This document shows positions 7,728 through 16,627 of a stretch of DNA of 30,905 nucleotides, piece by piece. Under the pieces are notes generated by a model. The model was not told where the DNA came from and made no database searches. It saw only the letters and a list, made by a program, of their open reading frames with translations. The translations under genes and the position numbers were made by a program. Position 1 is the first letter of the stretch. Each line of letters opens with the position of its first letter. The stretch lies in the IMG/VR virus record IMGVR_UViG_3300044638_005617, positions 1 to 30,905 of that record; one strand, written 5' to 3'. The DNA is from a virus.

Positions 7728-10700
7728 ATGGCAACATATTCAGATATTTTTATAGATCAGGGGAGCACATTTTCATCTGTTATAGATGTGCCAGATACAA
7801 ACGGATTGCCGTTTAATTTGTCTAGCTATACAGCTCGTGGACAAATACGCAAAACATATACATCAAAAAATGTAGTTACTTTTACAACATCTATCGACCT
7901 TCCACTTGAAGGAAAGGTTAATATTTCATTAACTGCAGGGCAAACACGAGCCATGAAAGCTGGTCGTTATCTGTATGATATTGAGATATTTAATAGCACT
8001 GGTCATATATTTAGAATTCGCGAAGGACAGGTAGAAATTTCTCCAGGAATATCTGAAGATAACGGGGGTATAGAATTAATACCAGATCCACCAACAATAT
8101 ATGAAATTATTGATGAACGAATAGACGCTCGTACTATAGTAACTGATAAATTATTGACATTGTCAGCGTTTGAAGAAACAAATTTTTATGCTAATAGCAA
8201 ATTAAATCAAAATTTAGCTTTAAAAGCACCTTTAGATTCTCCAGTATTTACTGGAATTCCAATTGCCCCAACTGCTAGCTTTAATACAAATAATCAACAG
8301 ATAGCAACTACGCAATTTGTTCGTACTGCGATTAATAATCTAATAGACGGCGCACCTAATGTGTTAGATACATTAAATGAATTGGCTGATGCGATTGGAA
8401 ATGATGCAAATTTTTCTACGACAATTATAAATGGTCTTTCAGGAAAAGCACCGTTAAATTCTCCAAGTTTCACTGGAACGGTAAGTGGTATCACAAAGGC
8501 AATGGTCGGTCTTGGAGATGTAGACAATACAAGTGACTTAGACAAACCCGTTTCAACCGCAACTCAAACAGCGTTGAACGCTAAGGTTGATAAAGTAAGC
8601 GGTCAAGGGCTGTCTGACGAAAACTACACACTAATTGAAAAAAATAAACTAGCTGGAATACAAAATGGAGCAACATCAAATTCTACTGATGCGTATCTAC
8701 TCAGTCGCGCAAATCATACTGGCAGTCAATCATACACAACTATAACAGGATTAGGAACACTTGCGACTCAAAGCGGAACCTTTAGTGGCTCTTCAAGTGG
8801 TACAAATACTGGTGATCAGACTATTACTCTGGGTGGAGATGCTACTGGTAGTGGGACAGCACTGTTAAATGTGACATTGGCTTCAACAGGGGTATTTGCT
8901 GGCGAATATAACAGCAGCGCAACAAGTGTTACACCATTTACGGTTGACATTAAAGGACGCATTACTGCAGTTGATACTCCAATCACTATTACTCCAAGTT
9001 GGAATTCAGTAACAGACAAACCAACTACAGTATCTGGTTATAGCATCACTGATGCGGTAGATTTGACTAGTGCACAAACTATATCAGGTGTTAAAGATTT
9101 TACAAGCAGTCCCACAGTTCCGCTTATACCAACTGCATCTGGACACGCTGCATCAAAAGCATATGTTGACACCCTTTCTGAAGGTCTACACGTACACGCT
9201 GCCGTGCATGCGCTGCTTAAGACTCCACTTGCAACCACAATTGGTGGTGGAGTTACTATAACCTATAGTAATGGCACAAATGGAGTAGGAGCAAAATTAA
9301 CGGCGTCTGCACCAGTGACATGGACAACCGTTTTTAATGACTCTGACATTGCAAATGACAGTCGAGTAATAATTGCAGGCCAAAGCACGAGTGCACATAA
9401 TGGTATATATGTTGTAAGTTCTAGTACAGAATTAATTCGTGCAGATGATTTTAATACACCAACTGAAATGGCAGGAGGTGATTTTGTTTTTGTCACTCAT
9501 GGAACATACGCCGACACTGGTTGGGTGCTTTCTGAGCCAGTGACTGAGGTTGGGGCAACTGCAGTAATATTCACACAATTTTCTGGTGCAGGTGCCTATG
9601 AAGCTGGAGCAGGACTCTCTCGCGATGGCACAACATTTTCAGTTGTAGCAGGCACAGGTATTGCAGTTGATGGAAGTGTAAGTTTGTCAACAGTAGGCTC
9701 TCCTGGCACATATCGATCAGTGACTGTTGACTCTTATGGTCGAATCACGTCTGGAACCAATCCAACTACGCTGTCTGGTTATGGAATTACAGATGCCGCG
9801 ACTTCAACTAATTTAAGCAATCATATCAGCGATGCTACAGTTCACCTAACAAGCACACAAAACACGTTGCTTGATGGCATCACTGTGACATCTGAAAAGG
9901 TTAACTATCTGTCTGACGTCACATCAAATATTCAGGGTCAATTAAATGTTAAACAACCGCTTGACTCTGACCTAACAGCAATTGCAGCATTGACTGGGAC
10001 TAGTGGACTCCTAAGAAAAACTGGGACTGACACCTGGACTCTTGATACAAACATAGATACAATAACGACCAGCACTGCTACAAACCTTACTGGTTTTATT
10101 TCTGGCAATGGAACCAACATTAGTGGCGCGACAACTGCTAGTTCAAGCGGAGGATCTGGCACATTAGTTATACGTGACACTGATGGGTCATTTAGCACAA
10201 CCTCATCTAATTCGGATGCATCTATTATTGGGGTTAATACAGGAAACGGAGGTGGTTTATCTGGACTTTCTCAGAGTGGAGCAGGTGGTGTATCTATAAC
10301 TATTGATGGAAATTATCACCATAAATTTGGAATTTTTAGTTCTGAATCAGGAGCGCCAGCAAGAGCTGCAATAGAAAGACTGCGTGGTTGGTTTGTATGG
10401 TTCCGTAGTGTAGGTGAAACATTTTTTACTGGTCGCCTAAAGACTGCTGATATTACGGCTAACCGTGAGTGGACCCTACCAAACGCATCAGGAACCCTGA
10501 CTCTTGATTCCCATACCCACTCTGATGCAACTACAAGTGTCTCTGGATTTTTATCAGCAAATGATAAAATTAAACTTGATGGCATTGCATCAGGCGCAGA
10601 GGTAAATGTTAACCCTGATTGGAATGCTACAGGTGGTGATGCCCAAATTTTAAACAAACCAACAACACTTTCAGGTTATGGCATTACTGATGCCGCGACT

Positions 10701-13436
10701 TCAACTGCACTAAGCAATCATATTAGCGATGCTACAGTTCATCTAACAAGTACGCAAAACACATTGCTTGATGGCATCACAGTGACATCTGAAAAGGTTA
10801 ACTATCTGTCTGACGTCACATCAAATATACAGAGTCAACTGAATAACAAAGCTAACCTCGAAAGTCCAAATTTCTCTGGAACAGTAGGTGGTATCACAAA
10901 GAGTATGGTTGGACTGGGCAATGTAGACAATACGAGTGACCTCAATAAACCAATATCTACTGCAACTGCGACTGCATTAAACAATAGAGTTGATTTAAGT
11001 GAATCACAAACTATAACTGGAACAAAAACAATAAATGCTCCAATAACGGTTAATAATAAATTCGTTACTATTCGTGGAACACCAACAGAATCACAATATG
11101 GGTTAAATATTATAAATAATGGCAACTTTGACCCAGGCACTCCATTGGTAGTTGATGGTAGAGCGCGGGTTGTTCATGGTATGACATTTGCCGCAGGTAT
11201 ACCAAACTTTACAAATGGCAGTGATCATACTCACGTTCAGTGGACAACGCAAAATCGTCAAAGTTGGCAAATGATTCAAAATGGCGGAGCAAGTAATACT
11301 AATGCAAATACTTTTACGTTGACTACTGTAATGACTACTGCGTCTTTACAATTTTTTAATGAGTCAAATATACACAGCATCGACACACGAGAAGTTGTGG
11401 TGACAAACAATGTATTTCCATTTCTTGCGACTGGTTTAAAAATAAATTATAACGCTAATGCAACTGGATTAAATGTTGGTGATTTTATTCAAATAACTAT
11501 GAATCCAGCTCCTCCTGGTGTAGTAGCAAATACCTACAACGGGATCGTCACTGCTGGTCCTACAACAGTAACGATCGATGGGGAATCTAAAATTCAATAT
11601 ACCTTTTCGTTAGAAGGATTTAATAGCGTAAATTGGACTCCAAGTTTAGCAAGTTTTTCAACTACATTTGTTAATCCAGTAAGTGGTTTTAATAATATTA
11701 GAGTTTCATTTGCACCAACAGAATTAACCGGAACACGAGTGTCATTGACTGGAGCATGGTCTGGTATAGGCAGATATGTTAAAGTTGAAATGACAGGACA
11801 TAATGCATTTGAGGGACTACCATTAGTATTTACTGTTGCTGGAAGCACTAAAATTGGATTAGTAGTTGGAAGTTATAATGCATTTGTTAAAAAAGTCATT
11901 GATGCCAATACGTTTATAATTTCTGTTGGAAATGCTATTAGCGGGTTTAATACTACTAGTGGAACTTATGCGGGAGCCACTGGTTGGACATTATATAGAG
12001 GATCTACTGATGCAATTCACCAATATACTCCATCAACATCACATTTTATTTTCCATCGTTTTCCAACTTCTAATACGACCCCTACAACAACTGGTGGTAG
12101 TAAAGCAATATCTTTAGGAAATTGCGCAGAAGTTGAAGGAAACTTTTCATATTCTTTTGGTCATAAGGCAGGAGTGTTTGCTGATCATTCTATGGCACTT
12201 GGCGGAGAAGATAGTTTTATTAATGCTAATTATAGCACTACAGTTGGAGGTCAAGGACTTGTTTCATCTGGTGTATATCAAACAATTATTGGCAAATATA
12301 ATACGATTGATACATCAAACACAAAACCATTTATTGTTGGTTGGGGATCGAGCGACTCTAGTCGATCGAACCTTTTAGAGTTATCAAATACGACTCTTAC
12401 GCTAAACACTGCAATAAATGCAAGTGGTTCAGCAACTGCTTCATCATTCATAAGATCTGGCGGCACAAGTGCACAATTTTTAAAGGCTGATGGAACTACA
12501 CAACAATTAATTACTGGCAAGACGCTCTATGTAGATGCAGTTACTGGAACAGATATACGCGGACCAAATAGTGATTATAGTCTTTCATCTCCATTCGCAA
12601 CTATAGGCGAAGCGGTGGCTGCTTCTGAAGATGGTGATCTTGTTTATGTTCGCGCTGGATCTTATACAATATCTTCACCAATTTCATTAAACGGCAAGGG
12701 TAATATATATTTTGAAACAGCGGCATCAATTACAATTGCTGGCAATACAGTTGCGTTTTCTCTTACTGCAAATGAAACTAAAACGGTTAATGGATTTGCT
12801 CAATTCGCGTTAAGTAATACAGCAGGCATACTAACACAATCAAATGGAGTTTTAGTTTTAGAATATCAGAGTATTATGAGCGCCTCAACAGACACTCTAT
12901 TTAGAGTATCTGGAGGCTCATTAAGTACAAGTTTTGCGGGTATTGTAGCACCTACAACAGACGGATTTGTGTTGACCGGAAATGGAACACTGGTAATTCG
13001 CCGTTCCCACACCGCGTCATGCAAACAATTTTTAAACTGCAATACTAGTGGAGCTGTTACTATGGACATATGGACTGTCGTAGGAGCTTCCTCAGATGCG
13101 ACTATTCGCATTGTTAATCATGATGGATTTTCGTATCGTGGAGTCAACTTAAACAACAACTCATCTAGTCCATGCATTGTTTTTGCATACACCGGTGGAA
13201 CTAATGCTCCAGTCTTACGAAACTTAAGATTAACAACAAGCGGAACTGGTATTTCTATTGATACCGCTACTGCAACAAGAAATATATTCTTAGATCAAAT
13301 TAAAATAAATGCCACCAACAGTCTATCAGCTACCGCACCTACAACTGTTTATTCTACCACAACATACAGCACTGTCGCGCCTGATGCTAACGTAACAGTT
13401 GATGGTCAATATAATATAATGTCTAACCTTTTCTAA
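7728..13436 (+). CDS. Giant modular tail-fibre / adhesin protein
   Basis: This 1902-residue protein is low in cysteine and rich in Ser, Thr, Gly and Asn, as expected for a trimeric fibre. Residues 1-110 form a beta-rich N-terminal domain (RYLYDIEIF, FRIREGQVEI), probably for virion attachment. From about 165 there are phage-fibre repeats of the type PLxSPxFTG, and SGITKAMVGLGDVDNTSD recurs near 1050. Residues 480-640 match a widespread fibre module (GIYVVSSS, GGDFVFV, GWVLSEP, AGAGLSRDG). A module with SGYGITDA...HISDATVHLTSTQ occurs twice. Residues 1455-1525 show YadA-head-like beta-roll repeats (YSFGHKAGV, HSMALGG, STTVGGQG). From about 1590, a right-handed beta-helix begins (TLYVDAVTGTD, DLVYVRAGSYTI). 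It should bind the host surface. No chaperone or intramolecular autoprotease domain was recognised. Confidence 0.85.
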   Translation: MATYSDIFIDQGSTFSSVIDVPDTNGLPFNLSSYTARGQIRKTYTSKNVVTFTTSIDLPLEGKVNISLTAGQTRAMKAGRYLYDIEIFNSTGHIFRIREGQVEISPGISEDNGGIELIPDPPTIYEIIDERIDARTIVTDKLLTLSAFEETNFYANSKLNQNLALKAPLDSPVFTGIPIAPTASFNTNNQQIATTQFVRTAINNLIDGAPNVLDTLNELADAIGNDANFSTTIINGLSGKAPLNSPSFTGTVSGITKAMVGLGDVDNTSDLDKPVSTATQTALNAKVDKVSGQGLSDENYTLIEKNKLAGIQNGATSNSTDAYLLSRANHTGSQSYTTITGLGTLATQSGTFSGSSSGTNTGDQTITLGGDATGSGTALLNVTLASTGVFAGEYNSSATSVTPFTVDIKGRITAVDTPITITPSWNSVTDKPTTVSGYSITDAVDLTSAQTISGVKDFTSSPTVPLIPTASGHAASKAYVDTLSEGLHVHAAVHALLKTPLATTIGGGVTITYSNGTNGVGAKLTASAPVTWTTVFNDSDIANDSRVIIAGQSTSAHNGIYVVSSSTELIRADDFNTPTEMAGGDFVFVTHGTYADTGWVLSEPVTEVGATAVIFTQFSGAGAYEAGAGLSRDGTTFSVVAGTGIAVDGSVSLSTVGSPGTYRSVTVDSYGRITSGTNPTTLSGYGITDAATSTNLSNHISDATVHLTSTQNTLLDGITVTSEKVNYLSDVTSNIQGQLNVKQPLDSDLTAIAALTGTSGLLRKTGTDTWTLDTNIDTITTSTATNLTGFISGNGTNISGATTASSSGGSGTLVIRDTDGSFSTTSSNSDASIIGVNTGNGGGLSGLSQSGAGGVSITIDGNYHHKFGIFSSESGAPARAAIERLRGWFVWFRSVGETFFTGRLKTADITANREWTLPNASGTLTLDSHTHSDATTSVSGFLSANDKIKLDGIASGAEVNVNPDWNATGGDAQILNKPTTLSGYGITDAATSTALSNHISDATVHLTSTQNTLLDGITVTSEKVNYLSDVTSNIQSQLNNKANLESPNFSGTVGGITKSMVGLGNVDNTSDLNKPISTATATALNNRVDLSESQTITGTKTINAPITVNNKFVTIRGTPTESQYGLNIINNGNFDPGTPLVVDGRARVVHGMTFAAGIPNFTNGSDHTHVQWTTQNRQSWQMIQNGGASNTNANTFTLTTVMTTASLQFFNESNIHSIDTREVVVTNNVFPFLATGLKINYNANATGLNVGDFIQITMNPAPPGVVANTYNGIVTAGPTTVTIDGESKIQYTFSLEGFNSVNWTPSLASFSTTFVNPVSGFNNIRVSFAPTELTGTRVSLTGAWSGIGRYVKVEMTGHNAFEGLPLVFTVAGSTKIGLVVGSYNAFVKKVIDANTFIISVGNAISGFNTTSGTYAGATGWTLYRGSTDAIHQYTPSTSHFIFHRFPTSNTTPTTTGGSKAISLGNCAEVEGNFSYSFGHKAGVFADHSMALGGEDSFINANYSTTVGGQGLVSSGVYQTIIGKYNTIDTSNTKPFIVGWGSSDSSRSNLLELSNTTLTLNTAINASGSATASSFIRSGGTSAQFLKADGTTQQLITGKTLYVDAVTGTDIRGPNSDYSLSSPFATIGEAVAASEDGDLVYVRAGSYTISSPISLNGKGNIYFETAASITIAGNTVAFSLTANETKTVNGFAQFALSNTAGILTQSNGVLVLEYQSIMSASTDTLFRVSGGSLSTSFAGIVAPTTDGFVLTGNGTLVIRRSHTASCKQFLNCNTSGAVTMDIWTVVGASSDATIRIVNHDGFSYRGVNLNNNSSSPCIVFAYTGGTNAPVLRNLRLTTSGTGISIDTATATRNIFLDQIKINATNSLSATAPTTVYSTTTYSTVAPDANVTVDGQYNIMSNLF
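9774..9947 (+). repeat. Intragenic repeat copy 1 in the fibre gene
   Basis: This 174-base unit recurs at 10671-10844 with only scattered, mostly third-position differences. It encodes SGYGITDA ... ISDATVHLT ... VTSEKVNYLSDV, a fibre module of 58 residues. The close match at DNA level implies recent duplication or gene conversion. Confidence 0.9.
10671..10844 (+). repeat. Intragenic repeat copy 2 in the fibre gene
   Basis: This is the second copy of the 174-base unit at 9774-9947. In copy 1 it precedes an unrelated segment; here it is followed by the AMVGLG-type module also seen near 8460-8580. The fibre was therefore assembled by shuffling modules. Copies in direct orientation can recombine to delete or swap the 0.9 kb between them. 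Confidence 0.9.
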
Positions 13437-13440
13437 AACT

Positions 13441-13818
13441 ATGGCAACAGGACCACTAACAATAAATAACAATACAACGATAACTGGTGACTTAACAGTT
13501 TCTGGAACTATTATTACAACATTTGATTCGACTATAACTGGAAGTGGTAAAACTTTTACTAATACTGATTCTGGTAAAACATTTCAGGTCTCTGGAACAA
13601 ATACATTAGTTCTTCCTACCTATGCATCAGCAAAAACTGGATGGTCTATTGGTATTGTAAATGTAGGAGGAAACACTCTTACTGTTAATATTGCTGGAGG
13701 ATCTGGAAATACAATTAATGATGTTACAACATTTAACAATACAGTAAAATATTCTTCAGTTAATATCTATAAATCTGATATATCTGGTAAATTTATTGCA
13801 ATAGGTGTCTTGTATTAG
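13441..13818 (+). CDS. Small fibre-like structural protein
   Basis: This 125-residue protein begins with TINNNTTITGDLTVSGTI, a repeat style common at the start of phage fibre and baseplate-spike accessory proteins, and continues with beta-rich, Ser/Thr/Gly/Asn-rich sequence. It has no cysteines and no charged catalytic pattern. It starts four bases after the giant fibre stop and ends just before the trypsin-like gene, so all three are probably co-transcribed from the promoter at 7714. A role as a short fibre, cap or adaptor on the large fibre is likely; the exact family is not recognised. Confidence 0.65.
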   Translation: MATGPLTINNNTTITGDLTVSGTIITTFDSTITGSGKTFTNTDSGKTFQVSGTNTLVLPTYASAKTGWSIGIVNVGGNTLTVNIAGGSGNTINDVTTFNNTVKYSSVNIYKSDISGKFIAIGVLY

Positions 13819-13820
13819 TC

Positions 13821-15365
13821 ATGAATATACGAAATATTAATCTTGCAGCAGCATCGAGCAATATTATTAATCCTGCATTTGGCGCGATGCGTTCTAAGAC
13901 CGATGCAGAAATGCTTTCTATGTTAGGAACAAAGCCAGGCGGTGCAGCTAACATGGAATTATGGTCTGCTAGAAACTCAACAGCTAATCCTCCAACATAC
14001 ACTCGAAACCCAAATTTATGGTGTAATGAACTTGTGTCTCAACTTACTGCTGCCGTAGCTTATAAAGATGATGTAACTGGTGGTAAACAAAGCTATGGCG
14101 GCATATTAATAAGCCCACGACACGTTCTTTATTGTGAACACTCAAAGCCTCATGCAAGAAACACATGGTTCGTAAATTATAATAGTACTAAAGAATGTAA
14201 CTTACACTTTGTTCTTGCAAATGGTAGTGTAGTAGAAGCAGTTCAAATTGCGCAAACTACAGTTAGGCCTACTCGCGATAGGCCTGGAGCATACACCCCG
14301 ACTGACTATCCGACTGATACCATTTACAGTCAAACATTCGCTGGTGGTACTAATCCAATTGTTGGCACAACTTCAACTGTTGGTGGGATAGTTCAACACC
14401 CAGAAAGATTCAACGGTCTCAATAGCACTTGGACTGGAGCCAACATCATTAATTTAGATGGGAATAGCACTAGCAATTCTGGTGCCATTTCCTTGCCATT
14501 CACTCCGCAGAGTGGCTATATCTATGATCTCACAGCGAACATAAACGTGACTGCTGGCAATAATTCTTGGTTTGGAGTGGGATTTCTTGAGGACAACAGT
14601 GCCTATGGGTTTTATGCAAATAAACCTGCAGCACTTCGTAGAAGCACTGGCTGGGAGATCTATCCACAAAATACTGCGGTTTCAGTGACGAGTAATGAGG
14701 TGACTGTTCGATTGGATACCTCTATACCACAGTGGAGGATATCTATATTTCAAGGAGGTGTTCAAATTGGCAGCACCTATACCTATACGACGAATCCCAA
14801 AATCAACTATGTTGGGTTTGTATCCGAAGGGACAGCAGTGGCTAGCGTCAGCGTTTTCAAGTTGACAGTTACGACATCTGCCCAAGATTTGTGTGTAGCA
14901 GTACTTGATAGAGACGTTCAGGCGCTTGGTGTACATGTTATGCCAATACCAAAATTAACATTGCAAGACTTGGGTTACATCTCAACTCCTGCTATCTCGC
15001 ATATTCATGTCACACAAGGATACGAAAGAACTACTTCTTCAATCCCACCAACACCACGTTCTGATTATCCACAATATCATAATTCAATGGTTGCAGTAGG
15101 ACACGGCAGCATGTCGATGCCACCATTAAATTCGACATTAACAACTATTGATTATGCAGTATGGGACGGAGACAGTGGCACGCCGTCAATGATGCTATTA
15201 AACGGAAAATTATATTTACACAGACTTATAGGAGCATCAAATATTCCCAATAACATTGGTCATATTAACGCAATGATTGCAGTCGCTGAAGACGATGCTA
15301 TATCTCGTGGAAGGTTAGCAGCACGTACTGGAATAACAGTTCCACTAGTGCCGGTTGTAATTTAA
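13821..15365 (+). CDS. Trypsin-like serine-protease-fold structural protein with an inserted lectin-like domain
   Basis: The 514-residue protein shows the chymotrypsin/trypsin layout. SYGGILISPRHVLYCEHS (91-108) resembles the 'GGxLISPRxVLTAAHC' strand and gives catalytic H107. DLCVAVLDRDV (from D356) resembles the 'DIALL' strand with the catalytic aspartate. WDGDSGTP (448-455) is the GDSGGP motif with S452. LYLHRLIG follows where trypsins have 'LvGivS'. The His-to-Asp distance is about 249 residues instead of about 45, because residues 155-353 hold a beta-sandwich-like insert (YIYDLTANINV, GVGFLED, WRISIF, YVGFVSEG) resembling LamG/concanavalin-type lectin folds. The roughly 50 N-terminal residues resemble a virion-attachment or fibre-linking segment. 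It lies in the fibre operon. It could cut a host surface protein, process a fibre, or use the fold only for binding. Confidence 0.72.
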   Translation: MNIRNINLAAASSNIINPAFGAMRSKTDAEMLSMLGTKPGGAANMELWSARNSTANPPTYTRNPNLWCNELVSQLTAAVAYKDDVTGGKQSYGGILISPRHVLYCEHSKPHARNTWFVNYNSTKECNLHFVLANGSVVEAVQIAQTTVRPTRDRPGAYTPTDYPTDTIYSQTFAGGTNPIVGTTSTVGGIVQHPERFNGLNSTWTGANIINLDGNSTSNSGAISLPFTPQSGYIYDLTANINVTAGNNSWFGVGFLEDNSAYGFYANKPAALRRSTGWEIYPQNTAVSVTSNEVTVRLDTSIPQWRISIFQGGVQIGSTYTYTTNPKINYVGFVSEGTAVASVSVFKLTVTTSAQDLCVAVLDRDVQALGVHVMPIPKLTLQDLGYISTPAISHIHVTQGYERTTSSIPPTPRSDYPQYHNSMVAVGHGSMSMPPLNSTLTTIDYAVWDGDSGTPSMMLLNGKLYLHRLIGASNIPNNIGHINAMIAVAEDDAISRGRLAARTGITVPLVPVVI

Positions 15366-15374
15366 ATAAATATC

Positions 15375-15393
15375 ATTAGTAGTATAGACTAAT
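15375..15393. terminator. Possible hairpin between convergent genes
   Basis: ATTAGT (15375-15380) and ACTAAT (15388-15393) can pair around a 7-base loop, followed on the + strand by a T-rich run (AATTTT at 15400-15405). It lies between the + strand trypsin-like gene and the convergent - strand small gene. The stem is short and AT-rich, so support is weak. Confidence 0.25.
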
Positions 15394-15575
15394 TATTCTA
15401 ATTTTACCTCTTTAAACTCTTCTTTTGAAAGATGTAAACGCGCAGAGTTTGCTTTAAAAAACACCTTGTCACCTTCTGTTTTATAGACAACAATATAGTC
15501 GACAATTCCGACATTCATGCTGCGGAGTAGATCCTTAAATTCACTTTTAATATAGACTTTTTCATTTAATTTCAT
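15393..15575 (-). CDS. Small basic hypothetical protein on the opposite strand
   Basis: This 60-residue protein (MKLNEKVYIK ... FKEVKLE) is not assigned to a family. It is lysine/glutamate-rich with a short beta-like core (GIVDYIVVYK, KVFFKAN). It fills the only sizeable gap in the + strand genes, and a late-promoter-like AATAAATA lies 7 bases before its ATG on the same strand, the same spacing seen at several + strand late genes. These points favour a real gene over a shadow frame. It is the only - strand gene recognised in the window. Confidence 0.6.
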   Translation of the reverse strand: MKLNEKVYIKSEFKDLLRSMNVGIVDYIVVYKTEGDKVFFKANSARLHLSKEEFKEVKLE

Positions 15576-15582
15576 ATAGATA

Positions 15583-15590
15583 TATTTATT
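15583..15590 (-). promoter_or_regulatory. Late-promoter-like element on the - strand
   Basis: Read on the - strand the sequence is AATAAATA, one base from TATAAATA and compatible with the NATAAATA late motif reported for T4-like cyanophages. Seven bases (TATCTAT) separate it from the ATG of the 60-residue gene. Confidence 0.5.
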
Positions 15591-15607
15591 GTGTACAGCT
15601 ACACAAT
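15588..15607. repeat. 8-bp perfect inverted repeat between divergent genes
   Basis: ATTGTGTA and TACACAAT flank the 4-base loop CAGC. The element overlaps the upstream edge of the - strand promoter and lies 22 bases before the ATG of the UDP-galactopyranose mutase gene. It could be an operator or an RNA hairpin in the mutase leader; an 8-bp stem may also be chance. Confidence 0.4.
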
Positions 15608-15628
15608 CTTAAGATAAAGTGATCTAAT

Positions 15629-16627
15629 ATGAAAAAAAATGCTAAAATAGTTGGTTGTGGGTTGTCTGGAATTACTGCTGCAGTACTCCTAAAGGAAAAA
15701 GGATACTCCGTAGAGATTTATGAAACGCGTCCTCATATTGGCGGAAATTGTTATGATGGATATATTTGTAATACGCTTGTGCATCATTATGGTCCTCATA
15801 TCTTTCATACTGATGATGAAGAGGTATTTGAGTTTCTCAGTCGATACACTGAATGGACTCCATTTGCATTAAAACCACAAGGAGACAGTCATCTTGGACG
15901 CATAAGTTTACCATACAGCAAAAAGACAATACGTGAGATTGGTCGTGAGCTGTCACAAGAAGAGATCGTTGAATATATCTTTAGAGAATATAGCGAAAAA
16001 CAATGGGGCGTGCCATTCGACGAGATTCCAAGTACAATTACAAATCGTATTCCAAAGACTGCAGACTGTGAAGACCCAACATGGTTTGAAGGCCAAAAAT
16101 ATCAATGCATTCCAAAGCATGGATATACTGCAATGTTTGAGCGCATGCTAGAAGGAGTCACAGTTCATCTTAATTGCGTTGAAGACCAATGGGTGGCTGA
16201 ACGTCAAGAAGATGACCTAATTGTCTATACTGGCAAGATTGACTCTTATTTCAACTCTATATTTGGGAGACTGCCGTATCGTTCGCTAGAATTTAAACAT
16301 ACTGTGCTGTGTGAAAAACAGGACACCTTTATAGTCAATCAAAATAATAGTATTTTTCCATATACGCGTAAGTATGATCATAGTTATTTTAATCCAGATC
16401 ATGTTGGTCCAACTGTAGTTACTACTGAACATCCAAAAGAGTGTGGTGAAGGAGACGTTCCATTCTATCCAATTCCATGGGGAGAAGGTCAGGAAAAATA
16501 TAGAGACTATGAAGCGCTCGCTAAGCAGGAAAGGGGCGTAATTTTTATAGGACGACTTGCAACTTATAAATATCTAGACATGTGGATGGCAATTAAACAT
16601 GTTATGTTAAAGTTGAGAGATTTATGA
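15629..16627 (+). CDS. glf: UDP-galactopyranose mutase
   Basis: This flavoprotein interconverts UDP-galactopyranose and UDP-galactofuranose, the donor for galactofuranose-containing surface glycans. The N-terminal FAD-binding GCGLSG loop (residues 9-14), YETRPHIGGNCYD, HHYGPHIFHT, the SEKQWG segment, YPIPWGEG and the C-terminal FIGRLATYKYLDM are all typical of bacterial Glf. The length of 332 residues is slightly under the usual 360-390. It is separated from the main glycan block by the fibre genes and followed, with an ATGA overlap, by two glycosyltransferase-like genes that may use the UDP-Galf. No exact late-promoter element lies directly upstream. Confidence 0.93.
   Translation: MKKNAKIVGCGLSGITAAVLLKEKGYSVEIYETRPHIGGNCYDGYICNTLVHHYGPHIFHTDDEEVFEFLSRYTEWTPFALKPQGDSHLGRISLPYSKKTIREIGRELSQEEIVEYIFREYSEKQWGVPFDEIPSTITNRIPKTADCEDPTWFEGQKYQCIPKHGYTAMFERMLEGVTVHLNCVEDQWVAERQEDDLIVYTGKIDSYFNSIFGRLPYRSLEFKHTVLCEKQDTFIVNQNNSIFPYTRKYDHSYFNPDHVGPTVVTTEHPKECGEGDVPFYPIPWGEGQEKYRDYEALAKQERGVIFIGRLATYKYLDMWMAIKHVMLKLRDL

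Noticed and set aside
8294-13111. Several long reverse-strand open frames across the fibre gene
   Set aside because: They are shadows of the repetitive Thr/Ser-rich coding strand, with no promoter, start context or family likeness.
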